Assembly: GCF_034479375.1 (NCBI RefSeq)
Contig: NZ_CP140155.1
Span: forward strand, 4,874,501-4,938,500
Direction: 5' to 3'
Origin: Rhodopseudomonas palustris
GTDB lineage: Bacteria > Pseudomonadota > Alphaproteobacteria > Rhizobiales > Xanthobacteraceae
DNA length: 64,000 bases
The position numbers and the translations under genes were made by a program. The notes below the pieces were generated by a model that worked only from the letters and a program-made list of their open reading frames with translations, had not been told where the DNA came from and ran no database searches. Shown in pieces: positions 56,338 to 64,000 of this stretch; position 1 is the first letter of the stretch; every line of letters starts with the position of its first letter.

Positions 56338-57213
56338 CTACGCATCGATATCCAGTGCCACGTCGAAATTCGGCGCGGAGTGAGTCAGCGCGCCGGCGGA
56401 TGCGTAGTCGACGCCGGTCCCGGCGATCGCCCGGATCGAGTCGCGGGTGACGCCGCCTGAGGCTTCCAGCACCACGCGGCCTTGCGCCATCGCCACGGCG
56501 CGCTTCAGCGTGTCGATGTCCATGTTGTCGAGCAGCACGACGTCGGCCATGCCGGTGTCGAGCACCTCGCGCAACTGCTCCAGCGTATCGACTTCGATCT
56601 CGATCTTGACCAGATGGCCGATCTTGGAGCGCGCGCCTTCGAGCACCGGGCGAATGCCGCCGGCGACCGCGATGTGATTGTCCTTGATCAGGATCGCGTC
56701 ATCCAGGCCGAAGCGATGGTTGAAACCGCCGCCGCAGCGCACAGCGTATTTCTCCAGCGCGCGCAGCCCCGGCGTGGTCTTGCGGGTGCAGCAGATCCGC
56801 ATCTTGGTGCCGGATGTGTGGCGGACGTAGTCCGCGGTCAGCGTGGCGATGCCCGACAGCCGGCCGACGAAATTCAGCGCCGTTCGCTCGCCGGACAGGA
56901 TCGCCCGGGCCGGCCCCGACATCGTCAGCAGGTTGATGCCGGCCGCGACCGCTTCGCCGTCACGCACATGGGCAGTGATGGCGATGTCGGGAGACAGCCG
57001 CTGAAACGCCTCGACCGCCAGCGGCAGCCCGGCGATCACGCCGGCCTGCCGCGCCACCATGATCGCATGGGCCTTGGTCTTCTCTGGAATCGTCGCGATC
57101 GAGGTGACGTCGCCGGCGCGACCGAGATCTTCGTCGAGCGCGCGGCGAATGGCGTCTTCGATCGCCAGCGGCGAGAGGAAGGCATCGGGATGCAGCAAAG
57201 TGGTCGGCATCAT
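56338..57213 (-). CDS. nadC: nicotinate-nucleotide pyrophosphorylase (carboxylating)
   Basis: The 291-residue enzyme makes nicotinate mononucleotide from quinolinate and PRPP. Motifs are [80 protein letters not shown] and [12 protein letters not shown]. It is third in the nadA-nadB-nadC operon, 33 bases after nadB. The length is normal. Confidence 0.95.
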   Translation of the reverse strand: MMPTTLLHPDAFLSPLAIEDAIRRALDEDLGRAGDVTSIATIPEKTKAHAIMVARQAGVIAGLPLAVEAFQRLSPDIAITAHVRDGEAVAAGINLLTMSGPARAILSGERTALNFVGRLSGIATLTADYVRHTSGTKMRICCTRKTTPGLRALEKYAVRCGGGFNHRFGLDDAILIKDNHIAVAGGIRPVLEGARSKIGHLVKIEIEVDTLEQLREVLDTGMADVVLLDNMDIDTLKRAVAMAQGRVVLEASGGVTRDSIRAIAGTGVDYASAGALTHSAPNFDVALDIDA

Positions 57214-57246
57214 GAGAGCTGCTCCTGGGCAGTCGGGCGGGAGGGG

Positions 57247-58869
57247 TCAGGCGAGCGCGGTTTGCGCCCTTGTCGGAAACGGCAGGATGGTCGCGCCATT
57301 CGTCAGCGCGGCGGTGCGCTCGCGGGCCTGGGCGAGCGTGGTGATGCTGCGCTCCGCCAGCGCCGGATTCTCCATCGGAAAGTCGGAGCGAAAATGCGCG
57401 CCGCGGCTCTCGGTCCGCGCCAGCGCCGCGGTCGCGACCAGCAGCGCCGTTGTCGCCATGTTGGTCAGCGCGATCGAGCCTGCCTCGGCTTCCAGCGCCG
57501 CGAAGGCCCGCACCGCCTCGGTCAGGCCGTCGCGGTCGCGGATCACGCCGACCTTGGCCGACATCGTCGCGCGCAGGCTCTGCTCCTGCGCCGGGTCGTG
57601 CACCTCGTCGCGCGCGGGCGCGCTCGGATCGAACCGGCCGGTCGCCGCGCGCAATTCGGCGCCGGCGATGTCTTCGGCGATCCGCGCCGCATACACCACG
57701 GCCTCGAGCAGCGAGTTAGAGGCCAGCCGGTTGGCGCCGTGCGCGCCGGTGCAGGACACTTCGCCGGCGGCCCACAGCCCCTTCAGCGAAGTGCGGCCGC
57801 GCGTGTCCACCGCGACGCCGCCCATGTGGTAGTGCGCCGCCGGCGCGATCGGAATCGGCTGCGTCGCCGGGTCGATGCCGGCGGAGATGCAGCTCTCGTA
57901 CACGGTCGGAAATTCGTGCGCGAACTTCGCTCCAATCGCCTGCGTTGCATCGAGAAACGCGCCGCGGCCCGCCGCGACTTCGGCGAACACGCCGCGCGCG
58001 ACGATGTCGCGCGGCGCCAGCTCGGCGAGCGGATTCAGCGCCGGCATGAAGCGATCGCCGCGGCCGTTGATCAGCGCCGCGCCCTCGCCACGCAGCGCCT
58101 CGGTGGCGAGCGGCGCGGGATCGCGGCCGACCATGATGGCGGTCGGATGAAACTGCATGAATTCCGGATCGGCGATCACCGCGCCGGCGCGTGCGGCGAT
58201 CGCCAGGCCCTGACCGGAGGCTTCCGGCGGGTTGGTCGTCACCGCGTAGAGATGCCCGATGCCGCCGGTCGCCAGCACCACGGCCCGCGCCGCGATCGCC
58301 ACCGGCGGGGTGAGGACGCTGCCGGCGCGGCGCAGTCGCAGCCCGGTGACGGCGTCGCCGTCGGTCAGCAGCGCTTCGGCGCACCAGCCTTCGAGTACGC
58401 GGACCGACGGCGTCGCGCGCACGGCTTCGATCAGTGCGGTGATGATCGCCTTGCCGGCCATGTCGCCGCGGACATGGACGATCCGCCGCGCCGAATGCGC
58501 CGCCTCGCGCGCCACCGCGAGCCGACCTTCGAGGTCGCGATCGAACGGCACGCCGTAGGCGAGCAGATCGTGGATGCGCGCCGAGGCTTCCTGCGCGAGT
58601 CCGAGCGCGACTGCCTCGTCGACCAGGCCGGCGCCGACCGCGATGGTGTCGGCCGCATGCGATTCCGCGGTGTCGCCCTCGCCGACCGCGGCGGCGATGC
58701 CGCCCTGCGCCCAGGCGGTCGAGGCGCCTTCGCCGAGCGGCGCCGAGGTGATCACCGTCACCGGCCGCGGCGCCAGCTTCAGTGCACAGAACAGGCCGGC
58801 GAGGCCGCCGCCGACGATGACGATGTCACCATGGGCGCCGAGCGCTTCAATTTCGGGTGAGAAACCCAT
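57247..58869 (-). CDS. nadB: L-aspartate oxidase
   Basis: The 540-residue flavoenzyme oxidises L-aspartate to iminoaspartate. The FAD motif [17 protein letters not shown] is at the N-terminus. [17 protein letters not shown], then [20 protein letters not shown] and [20 protein letters not shown] follow, all typical. Electrons can go to oxygen or fumarate. It lies between nadA and nadC in a single operon; the 111-base gap to nadA holds no obvious element. Confidence 0.95.
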   Translation of the reverse strand: MGFSPEIEALGAHGDIVIVGGGLAGLFCALKLAPRPVTVITSAPLGEGASTAWAQGGIAAAVGEGDTAESHAADTIAVGAGLVDEAVALGLAQEASARIHDLLAYGVPFDRDLEGRLAVAREAAHSARRIVHVRGDMAGKAIITALIEAVRATPSVRVLEGWCAEALLTDGDAVTGLRLRRAGSVLTPPVAIAARAVVLATGGIGHLYAVTTNPPEASGQGLAIAARAGAVIADPEFMQFHPTAIMVGRDPAPLATEALRGEGAALINGRGDRFMPALNPLAELAPRDIVARGVFAEVAAGRGAFLDATQAIGAKFAHEFPTVYESCISAGIDPATQPIPIAPAAHYHMGGVAVDTRGRTSLKGLWAAGEVSCTGAHGANRLASNSLLEAVVYAARIAEDIAGAELRAATGRFDPSAPARDEVHDPAQEQSLRATMSAKVGVIRDRDGLTEAVRAFAALEAEAGSIALTNMATTALLVATAALARTESRGAHFRSDFPMENPALAERSITTLAQARERTAALTNGATILPFPTRAQTALA

Positions 58870-58980
58870 CGGGGTGGTCCGATCCTCAGCCTGCGTCCGC
58901 GGAACGTCGTTGCGTGGACCGCGAGGTGGAGACGGCGACCGCCATGAAAGGCCGCCGTCCAGGACGCCGCAGCTAGCGGC

Positions 58981-60093
58981 TCAGTTCGTCAGATTGATCA
59001 TCCGCTCCACCGAGCGCCGCGCGGGCGCCACGATGGCGGGGTCGACCGTCACTTCCTCGCGCAGATACACCAGGCTGTCGAGGATCTTCGCCAGCGTGAT
59101 CCGCTTCATGTGCGGGCACAGATTGCACGGCCGCACCATCTCGACGTCGCGCAGCTCGGCCTGGACGTTGTCGGCCATCGAGCATTCGGTGATCATCACC
59201 ACCCGCTTGGGATGCCTGGTCTTGACCCAGTCGATCATGTGCGCGGTCGAGCCGGTGAAGTCGGCCTCGGCCAGTACGTCCGGCGGGCATTCCGGATGCG
59301 CGATGATCATCACGCTCGGATCGGCCTCGCGATAGCTGCGCAGCTCGTCGCCGGTGAAGCGCTCGTGCACTTCGCAGGCGCCCTTCCAGGCGATGATCTT
59401 CACCTTGGTCTGCGACGCGACGTACTTCGCCAGATACTGATCCGGCACCATGATCACGCGATCGACGCCGAGGCTCTCCACCACCTTCACGGCGTTGGAC
59501 GAGGTGCAGCAGATGTCGACCTCGGCCTTCACGTCGGCCGAAGTGTTGACATAGGCGACCACCGGAACGCCGGGAAACTTCTCGCGCAACAGGCGAACGT
59601 CTTCTCCGGTGATGCTCGACGCCAGCGAGCAGCCGGCGCGCGAATCCGGGATCAGCACGCGCTTCTCCGGATTGAGGATCTTCGAGGTCTCCGCCATGAA
59701 ATGCACGCCGCATTGCACGATCGTCGAGGCTTTGACTTTCGTCGCCTCGACCGCAAGCTGCAGCGAGTCGCCGACGATGTCGGCGACGCAGTGGAAGATC
59801 TCGGGCGTCTGGTAGTTGTGCGCCAGGATCACGGCGTCGCGCTCGCGCTTCAGCTCGTTGATCGCCTTGACGTAGGGCGCCATGAACGGCCACTCGACCG
59901 GCGGGATCACGTTCTGCACGCGCGCATAAAGATGCGCGGTCGCAGCCTCGACCTCGGGCGTCCATTCGAGCTGCGGCATCGGCAGGGCGCGCGCCTTTTC
60001 CACCGCGCTCAGCGGCGCGCGGGCGAGCGACGACTGACGCGCATGCGGCGGCAGGCCGAAATTTTCCGGGCCATAGAGATCAGCAAGCGGCAT
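58981..60093 (-). CDS. nadA: quinolinate synthase
   Basis: The 370-residue enzyme condenses iminoaspartate with dihydroxyacetone phosphate on a [4Fe-4S] cluster. Conserved segments are [81 protein letters not shown] and [14 protein letters not shown], which together supply the three cluster cysteines. GGGAGG precedes ATG 60093. It is first in the nad operon, directly behind the palindromic operator. Confidence 0.95.
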   Translation of the reverse strand: MPLADLYGPENFGLPPHARQSSLARAPLSAVEKARALPMPQLEWTPEVEAATAHLYARVQNVIPPVEWPFMAPYVKAINELKRERDAVILAHNYQTPEIFHCVADIVGDSLQLAVEATKVKASTIVQCGVHFMAETSKILNPEKRVLIPDSRAGCSLASSITGEDVRLLREKFPGVPVVAYVNTSADVKAEVDICCTSSNAVKVVESLGVDRVIMVPDQYLAKYVASQTKVKIIAWKGACEVHERFTGDELRSYREADPSVMIIAHPECPPDVLAEADFTGSTAHMIDWVKTRHPKRVVMITECSMADNVQAELRDVEMVRPCNLCPHMKRITLAKILDSLVYLREEVTVDPAIVAPARRSVERMINLTN

Positions 60094-60114
60094 CGAGGCC
60101 TCCCTGGTAACGCA

Positions 60115-60147
60115 CCCAGAATATACTCATTTTGAGCATATTCTGGG
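60115..60147 (-). promoter_or_regulatory. nad operon operator candidate
   Basis: Two 15-base arms (CCCAGAATATACTCA at 60115-60129 and TGAGCATATTCTGGG at 60133-60147) are inverted repeats with one mismatch and a 3-base spacer. It ends 22 bases before nadA and covers a TATATT that could be the -10. A NAD-pathway repressor such as NadQ or NrtR is the likely ligand; which one is inferred, not shown. Confidence 0.75.
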
Positions 60148-60448
60148 TCTGAGAAATCCGGCCACGACGGGCCGGCAACTTCCATGCAGTGTTGAAGCGC
60201 TTTCCGAGTCTTCCGCGTCCCCGCGCCCCCGCGCCCCGTCTCGGAAACCCATGAGGATGCGACTTATCCTCAAACAGAGCAAATCTAATATAACATGCAG
60301 ACTACGGTTCCGCCAGTGGCCCAAAGGATCAAATCGTCACGGCAACTCGCCGGATTTGCATCGCTGCAGCGCAACGCGATCTTTACAGCCGGGCCGCATT
60401 TTCTCTAACTCACGTCGGCATTCAGAAGCACAAAACAAGGGGAGCGGA
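60148..60448. other. spacer between nad operator and AcuI-like gene
   Basis: No gene is visible. A short inverted repeat TGAGGAT-N7-ATCCTCA at 60252-60272 could be an operator or leader hairpin for the AcuI-like gene. AATCTAATATAACATG about 60290-60305 is AT-rich and promoter-like. Confidence 0.4.
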
Positions 60449-61435
60449 ATGGCGACGTTCAAGGCGATCAGAATCGAGAAGGCCGAGAAGGGCACCACCG
60501 CGGCGCTGGCGCAGTTCGACGATAACGAACTGATGGAAGGCGACGTCACCGTCGCGGTCGAATGGTCGACGCTGAACTACAAAGACGGTCTGGCGCTGAC
60601 CGGCAAGGCGCCGGTGGTGCGGCGATTTCCGATGATCGCCGGCATCGATCTCGCCGGCACCGTTCTCGACTCCACGCACCCGGACTGGAAGGCCGGCGAC
60701 AAGGTCGTCTGCAACGGCTGGGGCATGGGCGAGACCCATCTCGGCGCCTATGCGGAGAAGGCGCGCGTCAAGGGCGACTGGCTGGTGCGGCTGCCGGACG
60801 GACTCTCCGCGCGCGACGCGATGGCGATCGGCACCGCCGGCTACACCGCGATGCTCAGCGTGCTGGCGCTGGAGAAGCACGGCCTGACGCCGAAGGACGG
60901 ACCGGTGGTCGTCACCGGCGCCGCCGGCGGCGTCGGCTCGGTGGCGATCGCGCTGTTGTCGAAGCTCGGCTATCACGTCATCGCCTCGACCGGCCGCACC
61001 TCCGAAGAGGCCTATCTGCGCGACCTCGGGGCCGCCGAGATCATCGACCGCAACGAGCTGTCCGGGCCCGCCAAGCCGCTGGCGAAGGAGCGCTGGGCCG
61101 GCGGCATCGACAGCGTCGGATCGACCACGCTGGCGAACCTGCTGTCGATGACCAAGTATCGCGGCGCGATCGCCGCCTGCGGCCTCGCCGCCGGCATGGA
61201 TCTGCCGGGCTCGGTGGCGCCTTTCATTTTGCGCGGGGTGTGTCTTTACGGCATCGACTCGGTGATGTGCCCGCTGTCGGACCGCCAACAGGCATGGTCG
61301 CGGCTCGCGGGCGATCTGGACCGCGCTAAACTGGCGGAAATCACCCAGGAAATCGGACTGGACGAGGTGATCGGCGCAGGCGCCAAGGTTCTGGCGGGCC
61401 AAGTCCGCGGTCGAATCGTGGTGAAAATCGCGTAG
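60449..61435 (+). CDS. acuI: acrylyl-CoA reductase/YhdH-family quinone oxidoreductase
   Basis: The 328-residue MDR-family NADPH enzyme has [40 protein letters not shown], the nucleotide-binding [20 protein letters not shown] and [19 protein letters not shown], the typical YhdH/AcuI pattern. It reduces toxic acryloyl-CoA to propionyl-CoA. AAGGGGAG precedes ATG 60449, and the longer upstream frame is spurious. A metabolic link to the propionyl-CoA synthetase at 6740 is possible but unproven. Confidence 0.88.
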   Translation: MATFKAIRIEKAEKGTTAALAQFDDNELMEGDVTVAVEWSTLNYKDGLALTGKAPVVRRFPMIAGIDLAGTVLDSTHPDWKAGDKVVCNGWGMGETHLGAYAEKARVKGDWLVRLPDGLSARDAMAIGTAGYTAMLSVLALEKHGLTPKDGPVVVTGAAGGVGSVAIALLSKLGYHVIASTGRTSEEAYLRDLGAAEIIDRNELSGPAKPLAKERWAGGIDSVGSTTLANLLSMTKYRGAIAACGLAAGMDLPGSVAPFILRGVCLYGIDSVMCPLSDRQQAWSRLAGDLDRAKLAEITQEIGLDEVIGAGAKVLAGQVRGRIVVKIA

Positions 61436-61533
61436 CGTTCAGACTTTACCAACCAAGCTGCGCCAATGTTGCCGCAGTTTGTATGGTAAGGAGTGGGTTA
61501 ACGAGTTCGACCCGCGCCAGTAGGAGTTCAGGC

Positions 61534-62127
61534 ATGTTTGCGCGTTTCGTATACGGAGCCTTGATGGCCGGCGCCACCGTTCTGCCGGCGATGGCAGGGT
61601 CGATGACCGCAGACGAGGCGCGCAAATTCGTCGCCAACAAGGTGTTCGCCTTCACCTGCTTCGATGGCACCCGCGGCGCAGGCCGGGTGTTCGAAGACGG
61701 CGGTGCCGCCGGCGCGGTGCAGTTTTCCGGATCCGGTCCCAACCGCTTCATGAGGCTTCCCGGAAACACCTTGCAGGTGCGCGGCCAGTCGATCTGCGCG
61801 TCGATCAAGGGCATCCCGTTCAACCCCTGCTTCAATCTCGACAAGACCGGCGAGCGCAGCTTCCGCGGATCGGTGTCCGGCATGGGCTTCGCCTATTGCG
61901 ACTTCCGCCATCAGGGGGCCGGCCGGATGATGATGGCGCGGGCGATCTCGAGCTCGCAGCCGCGTTCTCTGCATGCGCCCGGCACCCGCCAGGCCGATGC
62001 GTCGCGCCACACCGAGGTCACCGGCAGGGTGCCGACCCCGCGCGTCGAGGCGGCGCGGCTCGACCCGCCGAAGGTCGATGCCTCCAGGGTCGAAGCCGCG
62101 TCCGAACTGCGCCGCTCGACCGACTGA
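61534..62127 (+). CDS. exported hypothetical protein with disordered tail
   Basis: The 197-residue protein has a signal peptide (FARFVYGALMAGATVLPAMA). A Cys-containing domain follows (KVFAFTCFDGTRGAGRVFED, VRGQSICASIKGIPFNPCFN, GMGFAYCDFRH), with four Cys likely to form two disulfides. The C-terminal 60 residues are a low-complexity Arg/Ala/Pro tail. AGGAG is seven bases upstream. No function is recognised. Confidence 0.72.
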   Translation: MFARFVYGALMAGATVLPAMAGSMTADEARKFVANKVFAFTCFDGTRGAGRVFEDGGAAGAVQFSGSGPNRFMRLPGNTLQVRGQSICASIKGIPFNPCFNLDKTGERSFRGSVSGMGFAYCDFRHQGAGRMMMARAISSSQPRSLHAPGTRQADASRHTEVTGRVPTPRVEAARLDPPKVDASRVEAASELRRSTD

Positions 62128-62181
62128 GCGGCTTCCGCTGTCCGCGACGGGACGGCGACGCCGGAGCAGTTCTGTTCCGAT

Positions 62182-62373
62182 GGAATCAGCACTGGCGTCC
62201 GGGTGGCTCACGACGGGCACAACCTCATGGTGAGGAGGCGCAAAGCGCCGTCTCGAACCATGCGCCGCCGGCCATCATGCGTCGCCCCATCCTTCGAGAC
62301 GCCCGGCTTCGCCGGGCTCCTCAGGATGAGGGTCAGTGCATTTGGCGAGGGCCGTATCGCTTCAATCAATCGA
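62182..62373. repeat. 190-base dispersed repeat, copy 2
   Basis: This is the second copy of the element at 39728-39918, in the same orientation relative to a minus-strand gene whose stop follows nine bases later. Small differences are mostly substitutions in the CGCC/GCCGCC loop region. Confidence 0.85.
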
Positions 62374-62381
62374 AGACGGAT

Positions 62382-64000
62382 TCAGAAATCCGTGGTCATC
62401 GACAATCTGACCGTCAGGGGCAGGCCCTGTGCGATCGTGCTGTAGCTGGCGACGCCGGACCAGTAGTCCTTGTCGAACACGTTCTGCACCGACGCACGGA
62501 ATGTGACCGGCCGCCTGTCGATCACCGTCTTGTAGCGCGCGCCGAGATCCATCCGGGTCCATGACGGGATCATCTGCGTGTTCGCCGTGTTCACATATTG
62601 CTCGCCGGTGTAGATGACGTTGGCGGTCAGCGTCAGGCCCGACACGAACGGCGTGTCCCATTCGCCGCCGAGATTCGCCTGCACCGTCGGCACGCCGACC
62701 GGCCTGTTGCCCAGCGTCGCGGCGCTCGTCGTCCTGGTCAATTCGCCGTCGATCAGCGACGCGCCGCCGAGCAGCCGTAAGCCCGGCGTGACTTCTCCGA
62801 ACACGTTCAACTCGAGGCCGCGGTTGCGCTGCTCGCCGCCCTCGCCGAACACCAGATTGCCGCCGATGGTTTCGAGCTGACCGAACGGCTTCTCGATCTG
62901 GAACGCGCTGAAGGTCACACCGAAGCGGCCGAGGTCGAGTTTCGTGCCGGCCTCGTACTGCGTCGTCTTGTAGGGCGCCAGGGTCTCGCCGGCGTTGATC
63001 GCGTTGGTCGGTGCTGTTTCACCGATGCTCAGGCCTTCCGCGTAGTTCGCATAGAACGACACCATGCTCCAGGGGCGAACCACAAGACCGACCAGAGGGG
63101 TGACGGCGGTCTCGTCGGACGACGAGGTGAGGGCGCCGGTGTTGATATTGTAGTTGCTCGAACTGATCTGCTGGAATCGGCCGCCGACGGTCAGTTGCAG
63201 GCGTTCGTCCAGCACCGACAGCGTATCCGACAGCGCGACGCCCGACAGCGTGCTCTCGGACGCCTTCGCAATCCGGGTCGGGTCGGCGACGAACTGCTCC
63301 GGCCGATAGGCCGGGTTGTACATGTTGCTGAACTGCGTCGTGCCCGAGACGATCCCGCGATCGAGCGTCTGGTTGAGATAGCTGGACTGCAGCGTCATCG
63401 TATGCGCGATCGCGCCGGTCTCGAAGCGGGAGCGGATTCCGGTTTCCGCACTCAGCCGGTCGACGTCGAAAATCGCGTTCTCCGGGCGGATGCTGACGTC
63501 TCCGGCGGAGTTGAGCATCGTCGGAAGGCCGAACAGCCGATGAACCCGCGAGTTGCCGCCGCCGACCGCACCGAACCATGTGACGTTGTCGGTCAGGTCG
63601 TATTCGACCTTGCCGAGAACCGACTTGTCCTCGCTCTTCGACCACTCCCAGGGCGCCTGGACATTCCGCGAGCCGTTCGGCGCGCTCGGAATCGCGAAAT
63701 TGCCGGACGACGGATAGAACGGCCGCTGCGGCGCCGTCAGATTTTCCCGCTGACCGATGATGTCGAGCGTGGCGCGCAACCTCTCGCCGCGATAGTCGAG
63801 GGCCAGCGAACCGACGAAGGCGCTGCGCTCCAGATTATCGATCGGGAGCTCACCGCCGCGCGCGCTGCCGTTGAAGCGGATGCCGAATTCCTTCTGGTCA
63901 CCGAAGCGCCGCGAGACGTCCACGGCGCCGCCGCCCTGGGCGTTGGATGCGTAGTCGGTCGTCAGGCGCGTCAGGTCGGTGTCACCGGCGCGTTTCGGGA
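62382..64000 (-). CDS. TonB-dependent siderophore receptor, C-terminal part
   Basis: About 539 codons are read with no start before the window edge, so the N-terminal signal and most of the plug lie outside. From the edge, LTTDYASNAQGGGAVDVSRR marks the plug-to-barrel junction; SWTRMDLGARYKTVIDRRPV and the terminal TVRLSMTTDF with its final Phe are typical of FhuA-like receptors. It would import an iron-siderophore across the outer membrane using TonB energy. Confidence 0.9.
   Translation of the reverse strand, partial: PKRAGDTDLTRLTTDYASNAQGGGAVDVSRRFGDQKEFGIRFNGSARGGELPIDNLERSAFVGSLALDYRGERLRATLDIIGQRENLTAPQRPFYPSSGNFAIPSAPNGSRNVQAPWEWSKSEDKSVLGKVEYDLTDNVTWFGAVGGGNSRVHRLFGLPTMLNSAGDVSIRPENAIFDVDRLSAETGIRSRFETGAIAHTMTLQSSYLNQTLDRGIVSGTTQFSNMYNPAYRPEQFVADPTRIAKASESTLSGVALSDTLSVLDERLQLTVGGRFQQISSSNYNINTGALTSSSDETAVTPLVGLVVRPWSMVSFYANYAEGLSIGETAPTNAINAGETLAPYKTTQYEAGTKLDLGRFGVTFSAFQIEKPFGQLETIGGNLVFGEGGEQRNRGLELNVFGEVTPGLRLLGGASLIDGELTRTTSAATLGNRPVGVPTVQANLGGEWDTPFVSGLTLTANVIYTGEQYVNTANTQMIPSWTRMDLGARYKTVIDRRPVTFRASVQNVFDKDYWSGVASYSTIAQGLPLTVRLSMTTDF

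Noticed and set aside
60252..60272. TGAGGAT-N7-ATCCTCA inverted repeat as a firm operator
   Set aside because: The arms are short and there is no second copy, so it is mentioned only as a possible element in the spacer.

Overview
The window is high-GC DNA from an alphaproteobacterium that looks like the Bradyrhizobium/Rhodopseudomonas lineage. The signs are FNR/FixK-type boxes, a fused trpE(G) behind a trpL attenuator, two CtrA-type boxes, a 6S RNA candidate in front of the 5-formyl-THF cyclo-ligase gene, a TRAP-TAXI transporter, and intergenic spacers full of palindromic repeats of the kind seen in that group. No rRNA, tRNA, phage, insertion sequence or CRISPR was seen. Assignments come from reading the sequence and recalling families; no searches were run.

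Layout. 0-13 kb is mostly metabolism and transport: an MFS gene cut by the window edge, a TAXI-TRAP uptake system with its DUF1850 partner, an SDR oxidoreductase, a TPR/LprI-like exported protein, propionyl-CoA synthetase, an OmpW-like porin with an exact FNR box, an ABC1/UbiB-type kinase and a methyltransferase. 13-20.5 kb holds a HicAB toxin-antitoxin pair, the trpL-attenuator-trpEG locus, apt, two tandem MinD/ParA-like ATPases, and a LemA plus M48 protease pair.

20.6-39.3 kb is the most interesting stretch and reads as a redox/sulfur island. It contains a TauE/SafE exporter, CcoG with a small membrane partner, a PadR regulator with twin operators, an orphan Rieske protein, a NifX-like protein with a metal-binding tail, a DUF2892 protein, and a BigR/SqrR-type ArsR regulator with both candidate sulfur-sensing cysteines. 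An RND pump and a DsbA-like oxidoreductase follow. Next come a ferric-reductase-like flavoprotein with a cytochrome b5, a second RND pump with DUF3240, a PEMT-like methyltransferase and a rhodanese. Similar AT-rich palindromes lie in three of its promoter regions.

39.5-48.5 kb has a small membrane protein, the 6S RNA region, 5-formyl-THF cyclo-ligase, a YmdB-like phosphoesterase, a duplicated-domain protein behind two CtrA boxes, an MgtC/DUF4010 membrane protein, a DUF3096 peptide, and pyruvate phosphate dikinase with a 130-residue histone-H1-like N-terminal tail. 48.9-54.4 kb is a Cus-type copper/silver efflux operon. 54.7-56.1 kb encodes a SleB cell-wall hydrolase. 56.3-60.1 kb is a nadABC de novo NAD operon with a near-perfect palindromic operator. 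An AcuI/YhdH-type reductase, an exported protein of unknown function and a truncated TonB-dependent receptor close the window.
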